Shown here: one piece after another, positions 19,903 through 29,094 of the stretch | How positions within the stretch are numbered: position 1 is the stretch's first letter | Layout of the letters: every line of letters begins with the position of its first letter | DNA from: Sporothrix humicola | Taxonomy: Eukaryota; Ascomycota; Sordariomycetes; Ophiostomatales; Ophiostomataceae | Length of the DNA: 64,000 bases | Direction of reading: 5' to 3' | Assembly (NCBI GenBank): GCA_021396245.1 | Contig: WNYE01000081.1 | Location: forward strand, 1 to 64,000 | Notes under the pieces: model-generated | Told to the model about the DNA's origin: nothing | Seen by the model: the letters and a program-made list of their open reading frames with translations, nothing else | The model's database searches: none | Position numbers and translations under genes: made by a program

Positions 19903-22900
19903 ATGATGAACCTCAAGTCTATGCTGAACTCGAACGAGGACGGCAGCGCCAATGCCCCAAAGCAGCAACAGAACCCCCAACCGCATCCTTCTCAACAACA
20001 ACATCCCCAGCAGCACCCGCAACATGGCCACCAACAACCTCCCTCCACCCCGGTCCAGCCCGGCCCGGGCTTCCGCGACAATAGCGGCCCCGTCCACGCG
20101 TCACCGCGTGGGTATGGTTTATCGGACTACCAGCAGGCGATGCAGATGCATCAGCAGCAACATACGCCAGGAGGCGGCCCAGGACCTGGCCCTGGCCCTG
20201 GACAAGGACCCGGCCCTAGCCCCTATGGCGGCCGTCCTGTCCCGCCGCCCCTCCAACCCCTGAACAGCGCCGAGCTGCGCTCACCGGGCCCTGGTGGACC
20301 ATCACCCTACCGCCATACGCCTAGCAGTTCTGTCAGTGGCGGCACCAGCGGCGGTTACCCCTTCCCTCCTCAGCAAGGACAGCAGGGCCCGCCGTCGGCG
20401 TCGAGTCCCGTCCAGCACCACCAGCAATATCCTCCTGGTGGAAACTACCCGCCATACGGCCAGCAACAGGCGCCTCCGCAGACTCCTCCCATTGGTCCGC
20501 CCGGCCGGGACTCGTCTGCTTTCCCGCCGCACCAGCGCTCGCACTCGACCCACTCGACGCCGACGCCGACCTCTGCACACAGCCAGCATGGCCCTCCTCT
20601 GCCCCAACAACAGCAACAGCCTCCTTACGGACCCGGCGCGCCTTACGGCCAAGTTAGTCCCGTGGTCCAGCACCGCCAGGGCCCCGGATCGATGCATCAA
20701 CCTCAGCACCCGCAACAGCAGCATCCCCATCCTCACCAACAACAGCCCCCGTACCAGCAGCCGCCCTTTGACCCGACCCGGCCCTCCTCCCACTCACAGT
20801 CCTCTCAGCCGCCCACACCCCTGGGGCCTCCTTTGTCTACCCAGCAGCAGCAACAAAGGACGTCCCCCTATCCAATGCCACAATCGGGTCCACCCCAGCA
20901 GGGTCCACCGCAGCAGGGTCCTCCACTACCACAACAGCCGCCTCCCCACATGCACCAGACCGACAAACAGCTACAGAGGCAGCAGCACAAGGAGCAGAAG
21001 GAACTCGAGAAGCGCCAGCTTAAGGAGCAAAAGGAGCAGCAGAAGCAGCAGCAGAAGCAGCAAAAGCAGATGCTGAAAGACCAGCAGCAACAACAGCAAC
21101 AACAGCGTTCACAGCCGGCTAGTCCCCTGCAACAACGCATGCCCGCCGCGCCTCCGGGTTTCCCTCAACAGCCTCAGTCTCAACCCGGCCAACCTCCCCT
21201 GCCTCAACAGCCCCCTCTACCTGGTCAACCCCCTCTCCCTCAACATCCTCACGACCACCGTCGCTCGCAGTCGCGCAGTGACCGTACACCGAGTGTCAGT
21301 GTTAGTCCCAAGACCCGTGTGCCCAGCCTGCCGAGCGGCTCGGCATCGTCGTCCATGGCCCGGCCGACATCGTCAGCCTCGGCGTCTGCACCATCAGGAC
21401 CTCCCCTGCCCGGACCTCCTGGCCCTGGCCCTATGGAGATCGACAGCCAGAGCCAAGGCCAAGGTCAGAGTCAGAGGGAAGGACCTGGCGGTCCCCCGGC
21501 CAAGCGCAAGATGGACGAGCGCGACCTGCACCCCGACGAGATCGACCGCAGAGACGTTCGTCGTCCGGCGCCGTTTGAAGGCGGCACTAACGGTGCCCCT
21601 GCCTCACAACGCCCCTCGACTCCATCCAAACCGCCACTGCCGCACTCTTCGTCCTCAGCTGCCCGCCCGACCACACCTGCAGCACCAAAGGATGCCACGC
21701 CGAAACCCAAGAAGCGCAAGCGGTACACCGAGGTTCCGCCTTGGGCCTGCAAATATAGCGGCGGCCCTCTCAAAAAGGGCAACATGATTGTCTTTAAACC
21801 AGGCGAGGGTCACCGGGGCCACGCTAACGGCGGCGACCGCAAGGAAGGTGGAGGCGCAGGTGGAGGCGGCTCGACAACGAGTGCAATGCATAGCAGGCAC
21901 ACTTCTCGCCAGGGCTCGCCCGAAGCAGGTCCGTCGCAGCAAGGCGGGCCTTCTGGTGGTGGTGCTGGAGATGCACCTGTAGCACCGCCCAACCCCGCCG
22001 ACGCCCGCACAGCCTTGCTCGGCCCCTGGGAAGAGTCTGTCACGGGCGACAAGCCGTACGAGGAGCTCTCGCGCAAGGTTGCCGATTTCCTGTTTTTAAA
22101 CGTCGTCAGCAACCCCAATATGATTGAGATCCAGAGCCTGGGCGTGCAGTTTGAGATCGAGGCCAAGCTCGGCACGCTCATCAGCAAGGACACCAACCAG
22201 CGCGTCGAGATCCCCGTCGCCACCGAGTGTCTACTGCAGGACACGGGCCGCATCACGTTCAAAAGTAGCATGACCGAGGTGCAGCACAAGGCGTACAACG
22301 AGTTTCTGAACCAGCTCGTGGTCGAGACGGACGCGCGCAACCCGATCAATGCCGGTCGCCCCCGTCCGCGCGTGCCCGTCGCCTACAAGCACCGCCGCGA
22401 GATTGACCGCTTCTTTGAGCTGCCGATGGCTTTCCAGGAGAGGCTGCCGGCGTGCGTCCGCAGCCTGCTGCCCCACCGCTACCCGGTCAAGGTGCGCGTG
22501 ACCTACGACAAGAAGACCAACGAGGTCCTCGCCAAGATTGTCAAGGCGCGCATTAGTGACTTGAACATCTTCTTCCCCGACGCGCCCTACGACTGCCGCC
22601 TCAGCGTCAACCTCGAAATGAACTGGGAGGGCACCGTCGAGGAGCTCGAGCAGCTGGCGGCCAGCATCCCGCGCGAGCAGCGGCCCGACCGCGAAAAGGA
22701 CCGCCTGTCGTACAAGCAGGGCCACTACCAGATCGACCTCACCCAAGTCACGTACAAGGTGCACGGCCCGCAAAAGATGGAGCGCGAGGAGAAGGAGCAC
22801 GAGCTCGAGATTGAGCTGGCGCCCGGCATCCTGATCGAGCAGGGGCGGCGGGCGCGCAACGGCGACGCGCATGCCTACCCCGAGCTGGTCGAGGGCCTCG

Positions 22901-22953
22901 TGGACAATGTGCGCATCCTGGCGCGGCGGGCCAAAGCTCTAGCGATGGGTTAG
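19903..22953 (+). CDS. CET1: mRNA-capping enzyme beta subunit, RNA 5'-triphosphatase
   Basis: 1016 residues, single exon. The C-terminal 320 residues are the fungal metal-dependent RNA triphosphatase tunnel fold: FEIEAKLG near 750 carries the motif A glutamates, KVRVTYDKKTNEV and RISDLNIFFPDAPYDCRLSVNLE are central strands, and ELEIEL near 967 is motif C. The enzyme removes the gamma phosphate of nascent mRNA in the nucleus, the first capping step, and partners with the guanylyltransferase Ceg1. The VPPWACKYSGGPLKKGNM segment (about 612-630) precedes the catalytic domain. The first 600 residues are low complexity: Pro/Gln/His/Ser-rich, with a Lys/Gln/Glu-rich charged stretch around 350-400. 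That makes it about twice the length of the yeast enzyme (549). Start MMNLKSMLNSNEDG is the family's usual opening. Confidence 0.92.
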   Translation: MMNLKSMLNSNEDGSANAPKQQQNPQPHPSQQQHPQQHPQHGHQQPPSTPVQPGPGFRDNSGPVHASPRGYGLSDYQQAMQMHQQQHTPGGGPGPGPGPGQGPGPSPYGGRPVPPPLQPLNSAELRSPGPGGPSPYRHTPSSSVSGGTSGGYPFPPQQGQQGPPSASSPVQHHQQYPPGGNYPPYGQQQAPPQTPPIGPPGRDSSAFPPHQRSHSTHSTPTPTSAHSQHGPPLPQQQQQPPYGPGAPYGQVSPVVQHRQGPGSMHQPQHPQQQHPHPHQQQPPYQQPPFDPTRPSSHSQSSQPPTPLGPPLSTQQQQQRTSPYPMPQSGPPQQGPPQQGPPLPQQPPPHMHQTDKQLQRQQHKEQKELEKRQLKEQKEQQKQQQKQQKQMLKDQQQQQQQQRSQPASPLQQRMPAAPPGFPQQPQSQPGQPPLPQQPPLPGQPPLPQHPHDHRRSQSRSDRTPSVSVSPKTRVPSLPSGSASSSMARPTSSASASAPSGPPLPGPPGPGPMEIDSQSQGQGQSQREGPGGPPAKRKMDERDLHPDEIDRRDVRRPAPFEGGTNGAPASQRPSTPSKPPLPHSSSSAARPTTPAAPKDATPKPKKRKRYTEVPPWACKYSGGPLKKGNMIVFKPGEGHRGHANGGDRKEGGGAGGGGSTTSAMHSRHTSRQGSPEAGPSQQGGPSGGGAGDAPVAPPNPADARTALLGPWEESVTGDKPYEELSRKVADFLFLNVVSNPNMIEIQSLGVQFEIEAKLGTLISKDTNQRVEIPVATECLLQDTGRITFKSSMTEVQHKAYNEFLNQLVVETDARNPINAGRPRPRVPVAYKHRREIDRFFELPMAFQERLPACVRSLLPHRYPVKVRVTYDKKTNEVLAKIVKARISDLNIFFPDAPYDCRLSVNLEMNWEGTVEELEQLAASIPREQRPDREKDRLSYKQGHYQIDLTQVTYKVHGPQKMEREEKEHELEIELAPGILIEQGRRARNGDAHAYPELVEGLVDNVRILARRAKALAMG

Positions 22954-23613
22954 GCGTGTTGGGGGATTTGATTTGTTATCGTTTATTCACTTTGTTTTTG
23001 GTTTCCTTCATCTTTTATCTTTTCTGGGACGGACGGACGGTATGGTTTATGGTGGGTTTGGGATTGTTACCAAATAAAAAACAATGGCGCTTGGGTGGAT
23101 TTTTCTCTCCTTTTTGTTTCTCAGTTTGTTTCTTCTTCCATTTTGACTTTTTGTTCATTTTTGTTTTCCTCACTCTTCAATCACCGCACTTGAGAAAAAA
23201 GGATAGCGCGAGCATGGCCTCTTTTTTGCGTTTGGTATTTACTTGGTTTTTGGTCATCTTTCTTCTTTTTTTTTTCTGGTTTTCACTTCACTCTGTAGCC
23301 CTTTTCTTCATACTCTTAACCTTATTTTATTCATATTAATCTTATCATTTACATTTAAGATCAATGCCCTCCTTTTATACATTGTAATACAATCGTAGTC
23401 AATTGTAGTCGTACGAAGTAGCCGTAGATGCTTTGCGTTGTGAGCTGTGAGATGAGATTGAATCTCGATGTCTCCACACTCAGTGGCCCCACTAAGAAAT
23501 TGGCAGCCACATGAAAGGAAAGGACGTCAACATTTGTTAACGCCGCTCAGCTCAACCACACTCACGTGCAACTTCTCATCGACACAACAATAACGCATCG
23601 CCGCACACACACG
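22954..23613 (+). promoter_or_regulatory. Intergenic between the CET1-like and cupin genes
   Basis: 660 bases. Bases 22970-23340 are strikingly T-rich (TTTTTC runs), likely the 3' UTR and terminator region. The final 60 bases are a CA-rich leader. No gene is seen. Confidence 0.4.
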
Positions 23614-24570
23614 ATGGCCGCCCTCTTGCCCATCCTACAGGAAATCCTGCCCATGCTCATGCCCGGGTCGGTGCACATCACAAAAGCCGAGGAGCTGCAG
23701 GGACCGCCAAAAGACGCCGTGCCGGATCCCCTGGATTACGGCGACGATGACGACGAAGAAGGCGAGTACGACGAGGCCGGATTTGACGGGGAAGACGAGG
23801 ACGATGAGAGCGATGAAGGGGAAGCGACGGAGACGCAGCCGCGGACGGAAGTGCAGCCGGAGCCGCAGTCAGTGGCGCGAGGGGTAGTCGGGGAAGCTGT
23901 GGAGGGCGAAGGGAAGAACGCAGACAACACGGCCAACAAAGCAAAGGAAGTAAAGGAAGGAGATGAGTCTACCGAAACTATCCCTAAGGTAAAGGCATAC
24001 GGCGACGAATCTACGGAGATATTGCCTCTCCGGCCAGCATCGGTGCCAATACAGCCGCCGTCTGAGGAGCCACAAAAGTCTAAAGCGAAGAAGAAGGACA
24101 AAGGCAAAGGAAAGAGTCGTCGCTCCCATCTCACCAACCACGCCCGCAAACTGCCCCACTACGGCGTGTCATTGAGAGATGCTATTATCCACAAGAGCGG
24201 CTCCCTCTGTGCCTCAGTCTTGACAGTCAAACCGCAGTGCTCGACGGTCGTCTTCCACAACGGCGAGCAGGAAGCCATTGTCTACGCTGTCTCAGGGACG
24301 GCCATACTTGCCACCCTTCCCGAAGACTTTGACGAGGTGGACGAGGATGACAACTCTTCTACGTCTACAACAGCACGAAAACCACCAGCCACAACTACGA
24401 TTAGTTCTGGCGATTTTGCCTTTATTCCGGCTTGGACAGAGCACCAAGTGCGCAACGAAGCTGCCGCCGACAACCCAGAGAGCAAGGACGTCGTGTGGGT
24501 CGTCGTGCGGAATGCAGGAGAGCCGACCGTTGTTCCCCTACAAGGCTGGGGCGGCGAGCAGGCAGAGTAG
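23614..24570 (+). CDS. Cupin-fold protein with acidic N-terminal region
   Basis: 318 residues, single exon. Residues 1-35 are MAALLPILQEILPMLMPGSVH-like hydrophobic/short helix. Residues 40-130 are very acidic (EDEDDESDEGE and similar), followed by a Lys-rich patch KKKDKGKGKSRR that could be a nuclear localisation signal. From about 185 on there is a small single cupin barrel: LRDAIIHKSGSLCASVLTV, TVVFHNGEQEAIVYAVSGTAIL, SGDFAFIPAWTEHQVRNE, then VVWVVVRN. The metal-binding histidines are only partly kept (the second motif has PAWTEHQ). It resembles fungal RmlC-like cupins of unknown role. The start at 23614 follows a CACACACACG leader. It ends 107 bases before the convergent NmrA-like gene. 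Confidence 0.75.
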   Translation: MAALLPILQEILPMLMPGSVHITKAEELQGPPKDAVPDPLDYGDDDDEEGEYDEAGFDGEDEDDESDEGEATETQPRTEVQPEPQSVARGVVGEAVEGEGKNADNTANKAKEVKEGDESTETIPKVKAYGDESTEILPLRPASVPIQPPSEEPQKSKAKKKDKGKGKSRRSHLTNHARKLPHYGVSLRDAIIHKSGSLCASVLTVKPQCSTVVFHNGEQEAIVYAVSGTAILATLPEDFDEVDEDDNSSTSTTARKPPATTTISSGDFAFIPAWTEHQVRNEAAADNPESKDVVWVVVRNAGEPTVVPLQGWGGEQAE

Positions 24571-24677
24571 GAAGAGCTTGCGGGAGGCAGACGTCACATT
24601 CAGGAGGCATGAGTTGGTTTCAACTTGTTTGATTTATCTATGGAAGACTACTGGACGACTCGCCTTTGGCTCGTCGT

Positions 24678-25659
24678 TTACTTCTTGAGAATGGCCGACA
24701 GGGTCACCTTGAAGTCCTCCTCCTTGAGCCCCAGCAGAGCATTCCCGCCGGCGGGGTCCTTTAGGTCGGGGGCATGGCCCGCGCCGTCGGCAAACTGCCA
24801 CACGCTCAGCAGGTCCGCAAACGCCGAGAAGTCGCCCTTGCTCAGCTTGTCGGCGCCCGCCTTCTGGACGTCGGCCGACTTGATCGAGGTGACCGTCCAG
24901 CCGTCCGCGCCGCCCGACAGTTCTTGTGCTGCGGCCACGAGCTCGTTTTGTGTGGGCGTAAAGGAGCCGATCTGCAAATACTTGTTGGCGGTGGGGTCGT
25001 TGGGCGTACCCGCCAGCTTAAGAACACTGGCGACAGCTCTCCCCACCTGCGCCAGGTTCGACGCCTGGAAGCGCTCGTTGCCGGAATCGTAAACGGTCGC
25101 CGTCTTTTTCGAGAGATCAATGCCAAACAGGTTGCGCTCCAGGCCCCAGTCGAAAAAGTGGCCGTTGCTGATGCCCGTCCAGGTCAGGCTGGGTTTGGCC
25201 TTGCTGCGCTCATCCAACAAATCGACTAGCTTGGTCTTGGCGTCCAGAATCAGGCCGATCGGGTGGCCCGGCGTCTGGCGCGTGTTGATGCCAAACTCGG
25301 ACGGGATGAAACGGCGGACTGTGCTCTCGGGCGCCGTGGCGGCCTCGGCCAGCGGCAGCTGCTCGCCGATGACAAACGAGCCCAGCACCGACACGACGGC
25401 GTCCTGGCCCTGGATGGCTGCTGCCAGCGACTCGACGGATTTGTAGTTGACGTGCTTGACGGCGGCGACGCCCGGCGGAGGAGTGGCGGTGCTGTCCTCG
25501 CGAGTGAGGAGAGTGACGGCAAAGCCCTGCTTGACGAGCTCGGCGACGACGGGGACGCCAAGGGCGCCGGTGCCCTAGAATTGTTAGCAATTGTCAATGT
25601 CAATAAAAGTGAGAGGGTTCCTGACTTACTCCTGCTACTGCGACGTTCTTGATGGACAT
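24678..25659 (-). CDS. NmrA-like / isoflavone reductase-like NAD(P)-binding protein
   Basis: Two exons, 25659-25630 and 25574-24678, give 308 residues. The 55-base intron (GTAAGT donor, TGCTAAC branch site, TTCTAG acceptor) splits the Rossmann loop: exon 1 ends MSIKNVAVAG and exon 2 opens GTGALG, rebuilding the GGTGxxG nucleotide-binding motif only after splicing. Later blocks VVSVLGSF, RRFIPSEFGI (the FxPSEFG hallmark of the isoflavone/phenylcoumaran reductase and NmrA group), GISNGHFFDWG and the long helical C-terminus fit the family. Members are either NADPH reductases or redox-sensing regulators in the cytosol; which of these applies here is not visible. A gene model without exon 1 would lose the cofactor site. 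Confidence 0.88.
25575..25629 (-). other. Intron in the NmrA-like gene
   Basis: 55 bases, GTAAGT donor, TGCTAAC branch site, CTAG acceptor; phase 0, inside the Rossmann glycine loop. Confidence 0.88.
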
Positions 25660-26041
25660 GTTGTCGGCTGTTCCAAAGAAGTTCTGGGTTGGGTTAGATG
25701 GGCGGTGGATAAGGTTGTTGTTGAGTGTGGTGAGATATGTTATGCTGGTGTGTGGTAGAGTGAGGTGAAGGTGTTGGGTGAAGATGATAAGATGCTAGAG
25801 TCAAGACGTGATCTGGGAAGGGGGACACCCGTTCATATATAACTTGGCCAGCGCAGAGGAGGGGTAGTTATGGGAGAGGACATAGAAAGGAATAGAATAG
25901 AAATAATGAGAAAATGAGAAATGAGGTCAACGGCCAGCAAGCACGGCATGGACACGCAAAGGACATGTGCAAGCACACGGCAGGTACATCAACGGCTAGT
26001 CTAGGAAAGAGGGGTGTGCAGAGAACTTGGAGTGAACTTAC

Positions 26042-26197
26042 CATCTTCTCCAGCCAGGCCAGGGTCGCGTTTGTCAGGAACATGGGCACACCCACCGCCG
26101 CAACGAGAGCAACGACGGCTAGCAACAAGAGCTTGACGTTTGACCCGACACTAGCACCCTGCTGGGCAGCCTGTCGTTTTGCCCTGGGCCTTTCCAT
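26042..26197 (-). CDS. Small single-pass membrane protein, first exon (hypothetical)
   Basis: 52 codons starting MERPRAKRQ: a basic, soluble head of about 22 residues, then one hydrophobic segment (residues 22-42, rich in Leu/Val/Ala) and a short tail ending LEKM. A consensus donor GTAAGT follows directly at 26041. The nearest acceptor, TTTCCTAG at 26001, would add three residues and a stop but gives an intron of only 41 bases without a branch site. The end is therefore open; without splicing the frame runs to 25868. The shape suits a tail-anchored ER or mitochondrial outer membrane protein. I do not recognise the family. It lies upstream of the NmrA-like gene on the same strand. Confidence 0.45.
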
Positions 26198-28044
26198 TTT
26201 GAGGAGGTATCTGCGAGTTGTGTGCGCGTGTGAGTGCAAAAATGGCGAGGCTGATGGCGTCAAAGCTGGGGGTGTGCACAAAACAAAGTGGTGACTTTGG
26301 CTTGTAGACTAGCTCGTCAAGTGGCGCTCGATGGATTCAGTTGTAGTGAAAATAGTCCAGGATTAGGAATAGGGATTGGCGACAACGATGTCTAATGGAA
26401 ATACGGAAGTCAAAAGGAAATACAGGAAGGCGTGAGAGTGGACTTGGTCAGCTTTCAAAGATGCAGCTTCAACCAAGCCAAGACACGGAAGACACGCTGG
26501 CTCTCCACGGACCTCTTTTGCCTCCAAAAGGAATTGGAACATAAACACGGCTGGGCCGCTTGGGACAGCGTTTCACCGGGAAATAGGAGCAAAGATACTC
26601 CAGTGTGAGTAAAATGGCACAATTGCATAAGTACGTTGTAAAATCAGGCACAATTCAACGGCCGGTGGCGTGGCGTGGCCGTCTCAGTAGTCAGGCCGTA
26701 GCGTCTGTTGGTTCTTCGTTTCTTCACCATAATTATTCAGCTTTCTGCTGCTTTGCAATCGTCTTGGCACCAGTTTCCACTTCGGAAACTTAAGTCTCAC
26801 CATGTAAATTCCGTCAACAAGTATACTTTCTTTCGACCATCCGTACGGAATCCGAACGGATATCTGAATTCAAGATCTAGAATGTTGTCAAAATACTTTT
26901 TCGTTCACCTTGTTAGATGTCATCTATCCTCATACTCTGTCTCACCTGTCACCTGTGTTATGTCTCACGTCTGCCTCGTGTAAGTGGAAAGTGGAGACAC
27001 ACATGAATTGGTCAGAACACTAAATGCACGAGAGACAGCTTCTCCCACACAAATAGCCCGCTCTTCTCCAAAAAGACAGAAAGACACCACCGGAAGCATA
27101 AATGATGACATGGAGGGGGAACCGCAGACGAAAGAAATGCCCCTCATCGGCACTTGATATTGTCAATATATTTTCATAGAGAGAAAAAAACAATGCATCC
27201 GTGAGGTTGGTGACATAATATCTGCAAATCTGCATCTTGAATGAACATCATCACCGTCAACAATTGGCAATTGTAACAGTCATTGCAATCGTCAGTCAAC
27301 GTACCTGGTCTGCCCAATTACTCTCAAAGCTATGTTCTTTCATGTCTCACAATCTCTGAAAATCTACAAGGATCAACGGATATACAGATTGTCTATCATC
27401 TCAATTGACATCCGAAATCTCACTTCTGACATGGAGCTTTTAGTCCTTCACAACGGAATATTTCACTTTGAGTTCCTCAAATAAATTCACCGAGGAAGTT
27501 TTCGTCTGGGGTCGGAGGGCGTGAGTGGAATCAAAGCAATACAAAAAAGGACACGATCTAATCTGATCGAGTCTTGTGCTGACAAACTTTTGTGTTCTGG
27601 ACCATGTTTTCTTCTCTTATTTTCTGCCTGCTTAGCAAAATCGCGGGTTGATGAAATTCCTCGACCCATGCAGTCTAAGGAACAGGTCGAAAGAGAGTTC
27701 TCACAGCGAGATCCCTCACCAAAAAAACCACTGTATTTGACCGTTTTCGCCGCACCGCTGTAGAGGGATAACATTATTCCCTAGTGCAATCTGCCCATTC
27801 GAGATCGGTCAGCAATGTAGTCGGTGAATAGCCACCGAGGAGAAACAACACCGCCATCCACTCGAAAGAGCAGTTATGAACGATGTAATTATGAGACAGT
27901 GGCTGTATGTCGTTCTACAGTATTCTATCACATATGAAGACGGAACATGAGAATTTAGTAAATGAATTGGCAGTGAGTAAAGGTTTGAAGAATAGTCTGT
28001 AAGTATAGTAACTCACAGCATATTTTCCCATGTTAACTGCTAAT

Positions 28045-28098
28045 AACACGATTCCTTCCCCAGCCTAGCACCTTAGACCACTCGGCCAAAAAACGGTC
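28045..28098 (-). repeat. tRNA-Leu-like half unit, copy 1
   Basis: Read on the minus strand it contains TGGCCGAGTGGTCTAAGGTG, a good pol III A box and tRNA-Leu/Ser D-arm, followed by GCTAGGCTGGGGAAGGAATCG where the anticodon arm would be. The acceptor stem is unpaired and no B box follows. Compared with copies 2 and 3 it lacks about 13 bases just 5' of the A box. Confidence 0.55.
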
Positions 28099-28364
28099 AA
28101 AACTGTCAAAACGGTGGATGCAACTAGCAACACTGATCATTCAACAGCCATGGCAGAAAGCGATGATAATGACGGTGAACACAACAAATCTTAATAGAGT
28201 TTTTGGTCTTTCTGCATTTATGAGATATATTCACACGTTATTAATGATTTAACATTTTATTTAGAGCTTAGGTTCCCCTCAAATTCATTTTATGCGATTA
28301 CTTGCTCAGACACAAATCGCCGTCCATATATCATATTATCATAATTTTTATTCGCGTCGATGCT

Positions 28365-28432
28365 AACAACACGGCTCATTCCCCAACCATACGCCACAAA
28401 CCACTCGGCCATTTCTTGGCATGGAAACGGTC
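28365..28432 (-). repeat. tRNA-Leu-like half unit, copy 2
   Basis: Minus strand: GACCGTTTCCATGCCAAGAA, then ATGGCCGAGTGGTTTGTGGC and GTATGGTTGGGGAATGAGCC. It shares most of its length with copy 3, including the CCGTTTCCATGCCAAGA segment 5' of the D-arm. No B box is seen downstream. Confidence 0.55.
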
Positions 28433-28850
28433 AGCTCTCAGAAACGGAGGTTTAATGAGGAAACGACAGCCGTGTCAGTCTTCTTGTAATATTTGATGAA
28501 AATTGTAACTAAATGCTCCGTATTATATTCTCATCAGGTCGTTGCTTTCATGCTTATTTGTATAAACAAAATTGTCAAAGGCTACCTGTTACAGAGCGAC
28601 AATGTGTTATTCTCTTTTCTCAAGCTCACAGCACTGACACCAAATGGACAATAAAGAATGAACATAACTGCGTACAGATATGGAAAAGCGTTAATTTTGT
28701 AAATAGAGTAATATGTTAACGTAGTTTTATAATTTATTTCATGTCAACGCTGTGACAGGCGAGAAATGAAGGTTTGTGTTGTTGTCTACAGGCAACGAGT
28801 GCCAGTGGCTATATCAATTTCACACATATTGACTGCGGTGTTTGGATAAT

Positions 28851-28914
28851 GGCACGGCTCGTTCCCCAACCTAGCGCCTTCGACCACTCGACCATCTCTT
28901 GGCATGGAAACGGT
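28851..28914 (-). repeat. tRNA-Leu-like half unit, copy 3
   Basis: Minus strand: ACCGTTTCCATGCCAAGAGA, then TGGTCGAGTGGTCGAAGGCG and CTAGGTTGGGGAACGAGCCG. It is the copy closest to a tRNA-Leu D-arm plus anticodon arm (CTAGG stem start, TTGGGGA loop-like). The 3' half of a tRNA is missing. Confidence 0.55.
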
Positions 28915-29094
28915 GGAAACGTTACCAAATTGGGTGGAACGGCCAAAACGGTCAACAACACCAACACAATCACAACCACAATGGGATTTGGTTTCAAACG
29001 TAAATTTGTCTTTCCATTATGCGTCCCCGTCTATGGGTATCTAGTCATAAGTCGTAATTCTGCGGTCAAACTATTCAAGCTTCTCTCTTCTCCC

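Larger units (their letters stand above)
26198..29094. other. Gene-free stretch with tRNA-like repeats
   Basis: 2.9 kb without any convincing gene, mixed to AT-rich. It contains three diverged direct repeats (28045-28098, 28365-28432, 28851-28914), described separately. CpA and TpG are present at normal levels, so unlike the left end it shows no RIP footprint. It may be a graveyard of old insertions. Confidence 0.5.

Noticed and set aside
27768..27792. GGGATAACATTATTCCC, reminiscent of a homing endonuclease site
   Set aside because: Only a partial inverted repeat; it does not match a known site over enough bases and no endonuclease gene is present.
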